From Devosia subaequoris (GTDB lineage: Bacteria > Pseudomonadota > Alphaproteobacteria > Rhizobiales > Devosiaceae): a stretch of 64,000 bases of DNA. Shown piece by piece: positions 26,642 to 36,442 of the stretch; within the stretch, counting starts at the first letter, position 1, and every line of letters starts with the position of its first letter. Location of the stretch: the NCBI RefSeq assembly GCF_014197055.1, contig NZ_JACIEW010000002.1, positions 124,001 through 188,000 on the forward strand, in the 5' to 3' direction. Under the pieces are notes generated by a model. The model saw only the letters and a list, made by a program, of their open reading frames with translations, was not told the origin of the DNA and did not search any database. A program made the position numbers and the translations under genes.

Positions 26642-28303
26642 CTATTTCGTCTTGCTCTTGCTCGCGCCTTTTTCGACCGTGAGCTCGGTCCGCTCACCCG
26701 GCGTGACCGAGAAACTGGCCTCAGTCTCGCTATCATCGTCATAGGTGACGACCACCACATAGTCGCCGCCCGGCAGGGTCGTCTGATGTTCCGCATCATA
26801 GCCAAAACCGACCTTCTGCCGATTGCCCTGCAGATCGGTCTTGGCGGAGAACATCTCGAACGAATACGCACCCGGCATGGTGATCGCGGCAACCCCGGCA
26901 CCGAGCACTACGTTCACTTCGGTCCGCTCGCCGCTCTCAATAGTGAAAGGCGCTTCGGCGATTGCCTCGCCCATCTTGACCATGGCCACATAGTCCCCGG
27001 GCACCAGTTGATATTCATCGCCCGGACCATAGCCAAACCCGACCTTTTCCCGTGAGCCGTCGATTGCCTTGGTTGCTTTGAAAAGATTGACGGCCATGCC
27101 GCTGTCCTCAACCGTCATGCCCTCGACATAGCTGGCATTGATGACGGCGAGCCCGACCCCGGCGACCAGTTCCTTTTCTACCGTCTCCCCGGCGGCCAGT
27201 GTGAAGCTTTCCGATACCTCGCCCTGCCCCACCTTAGCGGTCACGGTAATCTCGCCAGCCGGAACAATGAATTCCGCCTCCGTATATGCCCGCTCGTCCC
27301 CGCCTGGATAGGCGACGTCGATTGTAGCCCCATTGGCGACCGGTTCACCTTCGTCCGCGTAGGCTCGCACGATCACCTTGCCTGCGTTGAGTACAAAATA
27401 GGGGGCGGCAAGCGTGTCGGCGGTGATTGTGACCGGCTGGCTCTGCTCAATGGGCCCATAGCGGACGAAAAGCTCATAATCGCCGGGCGCGATCTGCTTG
27501 GTGGGGACGCCATAGCCGAATTCGACCCGCTCCCCGGCCTGCCGCAGTTCCCAGGCAAGACCCTTGCCCGTTCCAGAGTTGAGCAATTCACCGCCCTCAG
27601 CCAGCGCTGCCTCAATGGTGAAGTTCTCATCCAGAATGGCGGGCTCCGGTTCCGGCTCTGGTGCCGGGTCTGCCTGGGCAACTTCTGCGACCGCGGCTGT
27701 CAGGGCATCCACCAGATCATCGCCGTCCTGTGCCGAGAGATACTTTCCGCCTGTATTTTCGGCCAGGCACGCCACCGCTCGCCCATCTTCATCCGAAAGA
27801 CCGAAGCCAAGCACATGGGCGGTGAAATCAATTCCCTGGTTCTCGAGCTCGCTACCCAGGGCGCATGGATCGACCTCACAGGTTTCCAGCCCGTCAGTGA
27901 TCAGGATCACCGTTGCCTTCTGCTCAGTGAAACGCAGATTCTCCGCCGCCAGCCGTACCGCATCGCTCAACGGCGTCATGCCCTTGGGATTGATCTTGTT
28001 GGCCGCTGCGGCAATTGCCGCTCCTGTTCCTGCCGCCGGCTCCACCAACATCTCGATATCACCGCAGTTTCCCTTCTCGCGGTGACCATAACTCATCAGC
28101 CCCAGCTCAAGGTCGCCGGGCAGTTCCGCCAGTACCGACGACAGCGTCTCGCGCGCAATCGAAATACGCGCGTCACCCTCGATCTGGGCCCACATCGATC
28201 CTGAGCCATCCAGCACGATGATTGCCCGCTCCGCGGCCAGCGCCGGAGCCGCCAGACCAAACGCAGCCACTGCGCCGATTAGAATCTTCTTCAGTTTCCT
28301 CAT
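26642..28303 (-). CDS. exported VWA-domain protein with repeated beta domains
   Basis: 553 residues. A signal peptide (MRKLKKILIGAVAAFGLAAP then ALAAE) leads into a von Willebrand factor A domain with a full MIDAS: DGSGSM (32-37), GMTPL and ITDGLE. Paired cysteines (NCGD, TCEVDPC, VACLAE) suggest periplasmic disulfides. After an Ala/Glu/Pro linker near residue 215, at least three beta-rich units repeat, marked by FGYG or FGYD followed by a PGDY motif. Probably an exported adhesion or assembly factor; role unknown. Monocistronic. Confidence 0.82.
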   Translation of the reverse strand: MRKLKKILIGAVAAFGLAAPALAAERAIIVLDGSGSMWAQIEGDARISIARETLSSVLAELPGDLELGLMSYGHREKGNCGDIEMLVEPAAGTGAAIAAAANKINPKGMTPLSDAVRLAAENLRFTEQKATVILITDGLETCEVDPCALGSELENQGIDFTAHVLGFGLSDEDGRAVACLAENTGGKYLSAQDGDDLVDALTAAVAEVAQADPAPEPEPEPAILDENFTIEAALAEGGELLNSGTGKGLAWELRQAGERVEFGYGVPTKQIAPGDYELFVRYGPIEQSQPVTITADTLAAPYFVLNAGKVIVRAYADEGEPVANGATIDVAYPGGDERAYTEAEFIVPAGEITVTAKVGQGEVSESFTLAAGETVEKELVAGVGLAVINASYVEGMTVEDSGMAVNLFKATKAIDGSREKVGFGYGPGDEYQLVPGDYVAMVKMGEAIAEAPFTIESGERTEVNVVLGAGVAAITMPGAYSFEMFSAKTDLQGNRQKVGFGYDAEHQTTLPGGDYVVVVTYDDDSETEASFSVTPGERTELTVEKGASKSKTK

Positions 28304-28566
28304 GCGTCGCCCTCCGATCAGAAGTGTTTACCGCCACGACCCGGCGGCCTCTGCCCTAAAAGCCTCGCGATGGATGAAGCTGGAATGAACAGGCAGTTCA
28401 GATTTTACGCTATCCTAGGCTAGGCGCGCTTGCCTTCCGAAGGCAACGCCGGCCATCCGGCGCACCAATTGGCGATAGCCGCTGTAGTATTCCAGATGAC
28501 CGCTCAACATCGCGGGCGTATGGTGGGTCGTCTCTTTCGATTCCTCCCATCCCGGACCCTTTCAAA

Positions 28567-29451
28567 ATGCCCGTCGGCGTCCTGCTGGCCTTTCTGGCTT
28601 ATGCCAGCTTTTCCGTGGCCGATGCGCTGATCAAGGCAACGGGGCCCGGTCTTTCCGTCTTCGAGATCGCGTTCTTCACCACCAGCTTTTCCATCATTCC
28701 CGCCATATTGACCAAGCGCGGCGAGCGCTGGCGCGACATCTATCGGCTGCACCACCCCTGGCTTGTGCACCTGCGCTGTCTGACCGCCATTTTAGGCACA
28801 GCCTGCGTGATGTATGCCTTCACCCACATTCCCTTTGCCGAGGTATACGCCATCGGCTTCACCACCCCGCTCTTCGTGACCGTCTTGTCCGTGCTGGTGC
28901 TGCGCGAGCATGTCGCGCTGCATCGCTGGGTACTGTTGTTCATCAGCTTTCTGGGCGTTCTTCTGGTTATCCGTCCCGGGCTCAAGGCCCTCGACACCGG
29001 CCATTTCATCATGATGTTTGGCGCCGTGCTGGGTGCGATCACGACTACCGTGCTGCGTCACATCGCTCAAAAGGAAAGGCGCGTGAGCCTTGTAGGGCTT
29101 CAAGTGCTCTATTCGGCCGTGGTCAACGCCGTTTTGATGATACCGAGCTTTGTGCTGCCCACGCTTGGCCAAATGGCCATCCTGCTGGGGATCGGACTGC
29201 TCGGCGGCATTGGCGGGCTGCTGGTGATCCAGGCTTGCAAGCAGACACCCGCCAACCTGATTGCTCCCGTGCAGTATAGCCAACTCATCTGGGCAATATT
29301 GTTCGGTGCGCTGTTTTTCAACGAATATCCCGACTGGATCGCCATTGTTGGCATGGTGGTTGTGGTCGGTGCCGGACTGACCAATGTCCTGAGCGAACGC
29401 CCACGCATCCGCTGGAAACCACGCATCTTCTTTTTCCGTATCGGACAATAG
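28567..29451 (+). CDS. EamA/DMT-family transporter
   Basis: 294-residue inner-membrane transporter with ten helices in two EamA repeats. MPVGVLLAFLAYASFSVADA, IPFAEVYAIGFTTPLFVTVL and the second-repeat QYSQLIWAILFGALFFNEYP mark the fold. The C-terminus RPRIRWKPRIFFFRIGQ is basic and cytosolic. Substrate unknown. It is divergent from the VWA gene over 263 bases, in which I find only a TGAAC/GTTCA inverted repeat (28387-28401) and a short CCTTCCGAAGG palindrome. Confidence 0.85.
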   Translation: MPVGVLLAFLAYASFSVADALIKATGPGLSVFEIAFFTTSFSIIPAILTKRGERWRDIYRLHHPWLVHLRCLTAILGTACVMYAFTHIPFAEVYAIGFTTPLFVTVLSVLVLREHVALHRWVLLFISFLGVLLVIRPGLKALDTGHFIMMFGAVLGAITTTVLRHIAQKERRVSLVGLQVLYSAVVNAVLMIPSFVLPTLGQMAILLGIGLLGGIGGLLVIQACKQTPANLIAPVQYSQLIWAILFGALFFNEYPDWIAIVGMVVVVGAGLTNVLSERPRIRWKPRIFFFRIGQ

Positions 29452-29457
29452 ATCAGC

Positions 29458-29484
29458 AAAAAGCCCCGGCCACTGGCCGGGGCT
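29458..29484 (-). terminator. intrinsic terminator of alaS
   Basis: Ten-bp stem AGCCCCGGCC with loop ACT; T-run of five on the minus strand. It serves alaS, whose stop is at 29509, and may also block readthrough from the EamA gene. Confidence 0.85.
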
Positions 29485-29508
29485 GTGCATACCCAGGAAA
29501 GCCGCCGA

Positions 29509-32148
29509 TCAGATCAAAGCGCGGATCGCGGCAATCGCCTCATCGGCCTTCGAGCCGTCTGGCCCGCCGCCCTGCGCCATGTCGGGACGGCCCCCACCGC
29601 CCTTTCCGCCAAGCGCCGCCGTTGCAGACTTGATCAGCGTGCCAGCGGCATAGCGGCTGGTGAGGTCCTCCGTGACGCCAATTGCGACCGTGCCCTTACC
29701 GTCTTCGCCCTTGAGCACCATGACAACTACGCCCGAGCCGACGCGCTTCTTTTCCGCGTCGACAACCGATTTGATGTCCTTGGCGGAAACGCCCTCCACG
29801 ACACGGCCCACAAAGGTCACGCCATTGACCGTTTCGCTGGCGCTCGCCCCTTCGCCACCGCCACCCAGGGCCAGTTTCTGGCGAGCATCCGCCAGCGCCT
29901 TTTCTGCACTTTTGACTTGGCTCTGCAAAGCTTCGATGCGCTCGAGCACATCGTTCGGACCTGAGCGCAACAGGCCGGCCGCCGAGGCGACGATATTGGT
30001 ATTGGCATTGCCGCGGTGCCGCGCAGCATGACCGGTCAGGGCCTCGATACGGCGAACGCCGGCCGCTACCGCGCCTTCAGCGACTACAGAAACCAGACCG
30101 ATATCGCCGGTGCGGCGCACATGCGTACCGCCGCAGAGCTCGACCGACCAGCCAAGCCCGTTGCCGGTCGGTTCGCCCATGGAAACCACGCGCACCTCAT
30201 CGCCGTATTTTTCGCCGAACAGCGCACGCGCGCCTGATTCCTTGGCTTCCTCGACGCCCATCAGCCGGGTTTCCACCGGGGTGTTCTGCAAGATAATGGC
30301 ATTGGCGATATCCTCGATCTCGGCCATTTCCTGCGCCGTCATCGGCTTGGTATGGACAAAGTCGAAGCGCAGGCGATCCGCCGAGACCAGCGATCCCTTC
30401 TGAGCAACATGATCGCCGAGCACCAGGCGCAGCGCCTCATGCAGCAAATGGGTGGCCGAGTGATTGGCGCGGATCGATGAACGGCGGTCATGATCGACCA
30501 GCAGCTCAACCGCCTGGCCGCGCTTGAGCGTCCCTTCAGTGACCTTGACCTTGTGGGCAAAGACCCCGTGATGCTTGCCCGTGTCGAGGACATCGGCCGC
30601 AATGCCTTCGCCCTTGATCACGCCGCTATCGCCCACCTGTCCGCCGCTTTCCCCATAGAACGGGGTCTGGTTGACAACCACGATACCGTCCTGGCCCGCG
30701 GCAATGGCATCGACCTCTGCCCCGTCAACAAGCAGCGCCGTGATTTCACCTTCGGCGGTCTCGGTTTCATAGCCCAGAAACTCGGTGGGGCCGAGCTTGT
30801 CGGCCAGCCCATACCAGACGGTGTCCGTGGCCGCTTCGCCCGAACCGGCCCAGTTCTTGCGAGCCTCGGCCTTTTGCTGCGCCATCGCCGCATCAAAACC
30901 GGCCTGGTCTACGCTGATATTGCGCGAACGCAGCGCGTCCTGGGTCAGATCGAGCGGGAACCCATAGGTATCGTAGAGCTTGAAGGCGGTGGCGCCGTCT
31001 AGCACTGCGCCTTCGCCCAACTCTGCCGTTTCGGATTCAAGGATTTGCAGGCCGCGCCCAAGCGTCTTGAGAAAGCGACCTTCTTCCAGGCGCACCGTCT
31101 CGGCAATCATCGCCTCGCCGCGCGACAATTCGGGATAGGCTTGGCCCATTTCCCGCACCAAGGTCGGCACCAGCTTGTGGATCACGGGCTCATTGGCGCC
31201 GAGCAGAGTAGCGTGACGCATCGCACGGCGCATGATGCGGCGCAGCACATAGCCGCGGCCTTCATTCGATGGCAGCACGCCCTCGGCAATCAGAAAACTC
31301 ATCGAGCGCAAATGATCGGCAATGACCCGCAGGCTGCGATTGCCCGGCCCGTCCACTTCGGCATTGGTGGCATTGGCCGTCGCGCCGGTCAGCGCCTTGA
31401 AAAGATCGATATCGTAATTGTCGTGTACGCCCTGCATGACGGCAGCGATGCGCTCGAGCCCCATGCCGGTGTCGATCGAAGGACGCGGCAAGCCGGTGCG
31501 CGAGCCATCGGAGTGCTGCTCATATTGCATGAACACCAGATTCCAGATCTCGATCCAGCGGTCACCATCTTCCTCGGGCGAACCCGGAGGGCCGCCCCAG
31601 ATTTTGTCGCCATGATCGTAGAAAATCTCCGAACTTGGGCCACATGGGCCGGTATCGCCCATCTGCCAGAAGTTCGACTTGGCTCCCAGGCGAACGATCC
31701 GGTCCTCGGAAAGGCCGGCGATCTTCTTCCAGAGCTCCATCGCCTCGTCATCGTCCTCATAGACGGTGACCATGAGCTTGTGCTTGGGCAGCGCCCAATC
31801 CTTGGTGAGCAGGTTCCAGGCCAGTTCGATGGCCTGGTCCTTGAAATAATCGCCGAAGGAGAAATTCCCCAGCATTTCAAAGAAAGTGTGGTGGCGCGCG
31901 GTGAACCCGACATTGTCCAGGTCATTATGCTTGCCACCGGCACGCACGCATTTCTGCGCGGTCGTGGCCGTGGAATAGGGACGCTTTTCGACGCCGGTGA
32001 ACACGTTCTTGAACTGCACCATGCCCGCATTGGTGAACATCAGCGTGGGGTCGTTGCGCGGCACCAGGGGGCTCGAAGCCACGGGCTCGTGTCCGTTGCT
32101 GGCAAAGTAACCCACAAAACTGGAACGAAGGTCGTTTACGCTGGTCAT
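29509..32148 (-). CDS. alaS: alanyl-tRNA synthetase
   Basis: Charges tRNA-Ala. 879 residues with the class II catalytic core ([20 protein letters not shown], then [20 protein letters not shown]), the editing domain zinc ligands [12 protein letters not shown] and [13 protein letters not shown], and the C-terminal DHHA1-like domain ending [15 protein letters not shown] 32148 is chosen over 32187 because homologues start at the [11 protein letters not shown] segment. It lies downstream of recA, the usual alphaproteobacterial order, separated by the recA terminator. Confidence 0.97.
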   Translation of the reverse strand: MTSVNDLRSSFVGYFASNGHEPVASSPLVPRNDPTLMFTNAGMVQFKNVFTGVEKRPYSTATTAQKCVRAGGKHNDLDNVGFTARHHTFFEMLGNFSFGDYFKDQAIELAWNLLTKDWALPKHKLMVTVYEDDDEAMELWKKIAGLSEDRIVRLGAKSNFWQMGDTGPCGPSSEIFYDHGDKIWGGPPGSPEEDGDRWIEIWNLVFMQYEQHSDGSRTGLPRPSIDTGMGLERIAAVMQGVHDNYDIDLFKALTGATANATNAEVDGPGNRSLRVIADHLRSMSFLIAEGVLPSNEGRGYVLRRIMRRAMRHATLLGANEPVIHKLVPTLVREMGQAYPELSRGEAMIAETVRLEEGRFLKTLGRGLQILESETAELGEGAVLDGATAFKLYDTYGFPLDLTQDALRSRNISVDQAGFDAAMAQQKAEARKNWAGSGEAATDTVWYGLADKLGPTEFLGYETETAEGEITALLVDGAEVDAIAAGQDGIVVVNQTPFYGESGGQVGDSGVIKGEGIAADVLDTGKHHGVFAHKVKVTEGTLKRGQAVELLVDHDRRSSIRANHSATHLLHEALRLVLGDHVAQKGSLVSADRLRFDFVHTKPMTAQEMAEIEDIANAIILQNTPVETRLMGVEEAKESGARALFGEKYGDEVRVVSMGEPTGNGLGWSVELCGGTHVRRTGDIGLVSVVAEGAVAAGVRRIEALTGHAARHRGNANTNIVASAAGLLRSGPNDVLERIEALQSQVKSAEKALADARQKLALGGGGEGASASETVNGVTFVGRVVEGVSAKDIKSVVDAEKKRVGSGVVVMVLKGEDGKGTVAIGVTEDLTSRYAAGTLIKSATAALGGKGGGGRPDMAQGGGPDGSKADEAIAAIRALI

Positions 32149-32261
32149 GCAGAGGCTTTCATGGCGAGCGGACGCGGGCGCGTCCAATAGGAAAATCGGG
32201 GCTTTTTATCTTGCCAGCGCAAGCTGTGTCCAGCGCCGGGGCTGGACTTCTTCAAGACAGA

Positions 32262-32286
32262 CAAAAACCCCCGCCGAAGCGGGGGT
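32262..32286 (-). terminator. intrinsic terminator of recA
   Basis: Eight-bp stem ACCCCCGC with loop TTCG (minus-strand reading) followed by five T. It lies 25 bases past the recA stop. Confidence 0.88.
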
Positions 32287-32310
32287 GAATGCATGAGATC
32301 GCAAAGGCCG

Positions 32311-33378
32311 TTAGTCGTCGCTGCTTTCCTCGCCACCCGCGACCAGCAGGACCTCGCCAAGCAGGCCTGAGCTTTCGCGCACACCGTGTTCGATGGTGGC
32401 GGCAATCTCGGGATTGTCCTTGAGGAATTGACGCGAATTTTCACGCCCCTGCCCCAGACGCTGGCTATCCCAGGAGAACCAGGCGCCGGCCTTCTCGACA
32501 ATGCCGGACTTCACACCCAGATCGAGCAATTCGCCGGTCTTGGAGATGCCTTCGCCATACATGATGTCGAACTCGACCTGACGGAATGGCGGGGCAAGCT
32601 TGTTCTTGACCACCTTGACGCGGGTCTGGTTGCCCACGACTTCGTCGCGATCCTTGATCGCGCCAATGCGGCGAATATCCAGACGCACCGATGCGTAGAA
32701 CTTGAGTGCATTGCCACCCGTCGTGGTTTCGGGCGAGCCATACATCACGCCGATCTTCATGCGGATCTGGTTGATGAAGATGACCAGGCACTTGGACTTG
32801 GAAATCGAGCCGGTGAGCTTGCGCATGGCCTGGCTCATCAGGCGCGCCTGCTGGCCGGGAAGGCTGTCGCCCATCTCACCTTCAAGTTCTGCGCGCGGGG
32901 TGAGCGCGGCAACGGAGTCGACCACCAGCACATCGATGGCGCCGGAGCGCACCAGCGTATCGGTGATTTCAAGGGCCTGCTCGCCAGCATCGGGCTGTGA
33001 GATCAGCAGATCGTCAACATTGACGCCCAACTTGCGGGCATAGACCGGATCGAGTGCATGCTCGGCATCGACAAAGGCACAAATGCCACCCTTACGCTGC
33101 GCCTCGGCAATGACATGCAGCGCCAGAGTGGTCTTGCCCGAGCTTTCCGGTCCGAAAATCTCGACAATGCGGCCCTTTGGCAGTCCGCCAATGCCCAGCG
33201 CAATGTCGAGCCCGAGCGAACCGGTGGAGATCGATTCGACCTCGATCGCCGAGTTCTCGCCCAGGCGCATGATCGAGCCCTTGCCGAAATTCCGCTCAAT
33301 CTGGCTCAATGCGGCCGAGAGAGCCTTATCCTTATCCATCGATCCACCTTCAACAACGCGAAGCGGCGAAGCTGCCAT
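32311..33378 (-). CDS. recA: recombinase RecA
   Basis: DNA strand-exchange protein and co-protease for LexA. 355 residues with Walker [10 protein letters not shown] (76-84), the MAW/L1/L2 regions ([38 protein letters not shown]) and an acidic tail EESSDD. The leading [13 protein letters not shown] extension before [11 protein letters not shown] is common in alphaproteobacteria. Its promoter region carries a near-consensus alphaproteobacterial SOS box, so damage induction through LexA is likely. Confidence 0.98.
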   Translation of the reverse strand: MAASPLRVVEGGSMDKDKALSAALSQIERNFGKGSIMRLGENSAIEVESISTGSLGLDIALGIGGLPKGRIVEIFGPESSGKTTLALHVIAEAQRKGGICAFVDAEHALDPVYARKLGVNVDDLLISQPDAGEQALEITDTLVRSGAIDVLVVDSVAALTPRAELEGEMGDSLPGQQARLMSQAMRKLTGSISKSKCLVIFINQIRMKIGVMYGSPETTTGGNALKFYASVRLDIRRIGAIKDRDEVVGNQTRVKVVKNKLAPPFRQVEFDIMYGEGISKTGELLDLGVKSGIVEKAGAWFSWDSQRLGQGRENSRQFLKDNPEIAATIEHGVRESSGLLGEVLLVAGGEESSDD

Positions 33379-33461
33379 AATGCTCTCTCCTTATTTCATG
33401 CTCTCGGAACCCATGCAACGAGAGCCGCCAATGGCTGATGTCTGCTATTCGTGCTATATTT

Positions 33462-33476
33462 GTTCTCATTTTGTTT
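33462..33476. promoter_or_regulatory. candidate LexA (SOS) box upstream of recA
   Basis: GTTCTCATTTTGTTT fits the alphaproteobacterial LexA site GTTC-N7-GTTC except for its last base. It lies 84-98 bases upstream of the recA start codon, in an AT-rich stretch. Confidence 0.6.
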
Positions 33477-33650
33477 CGAAAACGTCAAGAGACAAAATAG
33501 GAACATTATATGCTGGCAGGAGAGGCCGCCTGGCCCTTCAGATAGGCCGATTCTGCGTCGCCGTCTGCCTCGGCAAAAAAGTATGATTTTTGACTGGACA
33601 GTTTGGCCGGGGATCAGTTTTATGCGCCAAAGGCAAACCGGGGACCTCTG

Positions 33651-34646
33651 ATGCACCTGATCCAGTATATCGACGACAAGGGCGATCGCGCCGTCGGCGT
33701 CACGCGCGACGGCCAGACCCGGCAACTCAAGGGTGTCAGCAGCGTCTATGCGCTCGTGCAGGAAGCCCTCAACGGCGTCGGCGGCCTGCCCGCTGCCGCC
33801 GAGGCACATGGGCTGGGCGATCTCATCGACAAGGACGTGCTGGCGCGCGAGGGCCGCGTGCTGGCGCCAATCGATCATCCCGACCCGGCCCATCTGCACG
33901 TCACCGGCACGGGCCTGACCCATCTCGGCTCTGCCGCCACACGCGACGCCATGCACAAGGCCAATGGCGAAAAGCCGGCCGGTGAGCTGACCGACAGCAT
34001 GAAGATGTTCCGCATGGGGCTCGAGAACGGCAAGCCGGCGGCGGGCGAGAAGGGCGTGCAGCCCGAATGGTTCTACAAGGGCAATGGCCATATCGTGGTC
34101 AATCCGGGCCAGGCCATCCCCTCCCCATCCTTTGCGCTCGACGCTGGCGAGGAGCCCGAAATCGCCGGCATCTACGTGATTGACGCCGAAGGCCGACCGC
34201 GCCGGCTCGGCTTTGCCCTGGGCAATGAATTTTCCGACCACGTGACCGAGCGGATCAACTATCTCTATCTGGCCCACTCCAAGCTGCGGGCCTGTTCCTT
34301 TGGGCCTGAATTGCGCGTGGGCGACCTGCCGCGCCATATCGAGGGTATGTCGCGCATTCTGCGGGACGGCGAAGTGTTGTGGGAAAAGCCATTCCTGAGC
34401 GGCGAGGACAATATGAGCCACACCATCGCCAATCTGGAATATCACCACTTCAAATATGATCTGTTCTGCCAGCCGGGCGACGTGCATGTGCACATGTTCG
34501 GCACGGCGACATTGAGTTTTGCCGATGGCATTTCCACCAAGCCCGACGATGTCTTTGAGATCGAGGAAGACCAGTTTGGCCTGGCCCTGCGCAATCCTGT
34601 GCAGGTGGAGGAGGAAAAGCCGGTGGTGGTCGGCGGGCTCTACTAA
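33651..34646 (+). CDS. GguC/AraD1-family protein (FAH-like fold)
   Basis: 331-residue protein of the GguC (AraD1) family, related to fumarylacetoacetate hydrolases. It opens MHLIQYIDDKGDRAVGVTRD and has the conserved stretch PEWFYKGNGHIVVNPGQAIP, metal-site acidics in ALGNEFSDHV and LSGEDNMSHTIANLEYHHFKYD (ends quoted). GguC lies with sugar-uptake genes in Agrobacterium, and relatives act late in non-phosphorylated pentose catabolism (family knowledge). The aldo/keto reductase downstream fits a sugar-oxidation role. ATG 33651 chosen by homology. Confidence 0.82.
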   Translation: MHLIQYIDDKGDRAVGVTRDGQTRQLKGVSSVYALVQEALNGVGGLPAAAEAHGLGDLIDKDVLAREGRVLAPIDHPDPAHLHVTGTGLTHLGSAATRDAMHKANGEKPAGELTDSMKMFRMGLENGKPAAGEKGVQPEWFYKGNGHIVVNPGQAIPSPSFALDAGEEPEIAGIYVIDAEGRPRRLGFALGNEFSDHVTERINYLYLAHSKLRACSFGPELRVGDLPRHIEGMSRILRDGEVLWEKPFLSGEDNMSHTIANLEYHHFKYDLFCQPGDVHVHMFGTATLSFADGISTKPDDVFEIEEDQFGLALRNPVQVEEEKPVVVGGLY

Positions 34647-34676
34647 GTTCGGCATTCATCCTGCCGATGCCATTGT

Positions 34677-34695
34677 CGCCGGGCTCGTCCCGGCG
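34677..34695. repeat. REP-like hairpin CGCCGGG-N5-CCCGGCG
   Basis: Perfect 7-bp arms around CTCGT, 31 bases after the GguC stop, no T tract. The sequence type GCCGGGCTCGTCCCGGC is typical of dispersed intergenic repeats in this class. Confidence 0.5.
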
Positions 34696-34788
34696 GCTGG
34701 TGCCCGATGACCGGCCGCAGGGGCCACGCCGTCTTTACTCCAAACCACTAACATGTCAGTTATGCCGCCACCCTGAGGGAGGACGCCC

Positions 34789-35808
34789 ATGACAGCTCGC
34801 CACTTCGAAAAACGCCGCATTGCCCAGACCGATATCGAGGTCACCACCCTCGGCCTTGGCGGCGCAAGTCTGGCCGGAATCTTTTCGGCGGTCCCTGGCG
34901 AACAGGCCCGTGCAACGGTCTCTCATGCTTTGGAGCAGGGCCTCAACTATGTCGACACCGCCCCACAATATGGGCTGGGGCGGTCTGAGCATCTAATGGG
35001 TGATGTGGTGCGGTCCGCCCATCCACGCCCGATCATTTCCTCCAAGGTTGGTCGCCTGCTCAAGCCCGTCGATCCAGCGGTGCAGGACAAGGGCAATTGG
35101 GTCGATCCCCTCCCTTTCGACCAGGTCTACGACTACTCCTATGACGGGATCATGCGCTCGCATGCCGACAGCCTGCAGCGGCTGGGGCTGAACCAGGTCG
35201 ATATCCTCTACGTCCACGATATCGGCGTTGCCACCCATGGCGCCGAAGCCAACAAGCCGCTTTGGAACCAGCTGGCCTCAGGCGGCTACAAGGCCTTGCG
35301 CGAACTGCGTGACAGCGGTGTGGTGAAAGCCATCGGTCTGGGTGTCAATGAGTGGGAAGTGTGCATGGATGCACTCGCCTTGGGCGATTGGGACGTATTC
35401 CTGTTGGCCGGCCGCTATACTCTGCTCGAACAGACCGCGCTGGCCCCCTTCATGACCACCTGCATTGAGCGCAAGGCCTCGGTTGTGGTCGGCGGTCCGT
35501 TCAATTCCGGCATTCTGGTTGGCGGCGACAAGTTCAACTATGCCAAGGCCCCGGACGATATTGTCCAGCGCGTGCGGGCCATCGAGGCCGTGTGCAAATC
35601 CTTCAACGTGCCCCTGCCCGCCGCCGCCCTGCAATTCCCCCTGACCCATCCGGCCGTATGCAATGTGCTGCCCGGCCCCCGCTCGCCGCAGGAACTGGAC
35701 GGAATTCTGGACTGGTGGGACACGAAAATTCCCGACGCCCTTTGGTCCACCCTGGCTGATGAAGGCCTCCTCGCGCCCGGCACGCCCATTCCCGGCAGCA
35801 CAGCGTGA
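34789..35808 (+). CDS. aldo/keto reductase (aldose 1-dehydrogenase-like)
   Basis: 339-residue AKR-fold oxidoreductase. Catalytic tetrad readable: Asp and Tyr in NYVDTAPQYGLGRSEHLMG, Lys in SSKVGRLL and His in LYVHDIG. The long insert (KPVDPAVQDKGNWVDPLPFD) and QFPLTHPAVCNVLPGPRSPQ are typical of the D-threo-aldose/L-fucose dehydrogenase subgroup, which oxidises free sugars to lactones. Placement beside the GguC gene supports sugar catabolism. Substrate not determined. Confidence 0.85.
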   Translation: MTARHFEKRRIAQTDIEVTTLGLGGASLAGIFSAVPGEQARATVSHALEQGLNYVDTAPQYGLGRSEHLMGDVVRSAHPRPIISSKVGRLLKPVDPAVQDKGNWVDPLPFDQVYDYSYDGIMRSHADSLQRLGLNQVDILYVHDIGVATHGAEANKPLWNQLASGGYKALRELRDSGVVKAIGLGVNEWEVCMDALALGDWDVFLLAGRYTLLEQTALAPFMTTCIERKASVVVGGPFNSGILVGGDKFNYAKAPDDIVQRVRAIEAVCKSFNVPLPAAALQFPLTHPAVCNVLPGPRSPQELDGILDWWDTKIPDALWSTLADEGLLAPGTPIPGSTA

Positions 35809-35988
35809 CGCGATCCGCCCTCAGACCACGGCAGTCGGCCAGCGGTTCAGCAACTCTGGTACTTAGCCACGATTAAGGGCGGCGCATCTCGACGCACTGT
35901 CACGCACTTTCCGGCTGGCTTGAGGCATAGGCCGCCTCCTAAATTGATAGTAGCGGACGAGCATGGAGAATTGCGACTGCCGGAATAA

Positions 35989-36384
35989 TCAGTTCAGGTC
36001 GAGCGCACAAGCCTTTAGAAACTCGAACGGAATCAAATCCAGAACCCGCTTGTTGGTCGAGCGCAGATAGACCCGTGGCGCCTTGCCGGCATTATGCGCC
36101 TGAGCCCAGCGCGCCGCCACCAGACACCAGCGGTTACCTGCCACCAGCCCTGGAAAATTGAACTCGGGCCGCGGGGTGGAGAGGTCATTGCCCACGCTTG
36201 CGGAATAGCCAAGGAACTCATCCGTAGCCGCAATGCAAACCAGGTGCACCGCGCCGCCATCGGGCCCGGCCGAGCAGTGACCATTGCGGAAATAGCCGGT
36301 CAACGGGTCGTGCGAGCATGGCTGCAACGGCTCACCCAGCACATTGAGCTCCGCCGGATCTTCGATACGCACGTTCAAATTCAT
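35989..36384 (-). CDS. DUF2237-family protein
   Basis: 131 residues covering a complete DUF2237 domain: LNVLGEPLQPCSHDPLTGYF, RNGHCSAGPDGGAVHLVC, DEFLGYSASVGNDLSTPRPE and FPGLVAGNRWCLVAARWAQA, ending with the family's ALDLN-like tail. Conserved cysteines suggest metal or redox use, but no function is established for the family. ATG 36384 gives the canonical start; frames extending further upstream run into cckA. It lies downstream of cckA on the same strand beyond a hairpin. Confidence 0.9.
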   Translation of the reverse strand: MNLNVRIEDPAELNVLGEPLQPCSHDPLTGYFRNGHCSAGPDGGAVHLVCIAATDEFLGYSASVGNDLSTPRPEFNFPGLVAGNRWCLVAARWAQAHNAGKAPRVYLRSTNKRVLDLIPFEFLKACALDLN

Positions 36385-36396
36385 GCTCCCGGCAAG

Positions 36397-36421
36397 AGGA
36401 GCCCGAGCGGAAGGGCTCCTT
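36397..36421 (-). terminator. probable terminator after cckA
   Basis: AGGAGCCC / GGGCTCCT stem with an eight-base loop between cckA and the DUF2237 gene. The downstream T content on the minus strand is modest, so efficiency is uncertain. Confidence 0.5.
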
Positions 36422-36442
36422 GATTGACGCTCCGTTGTGGGC

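Noticed and set aside
28385-28402. TGAAC-N5-GTTCA palindrome before the VWA and EamA genes as a third copy of the curlin element
   Set aside because: It shares only the TGAAC half-site; orientation and spacing differ from the curlin elements.
31045-32190. Plus-strand frame opposite alaS (381 codons)
   Set aside because: Entirely within alaS, with no motifs and atypical composition.
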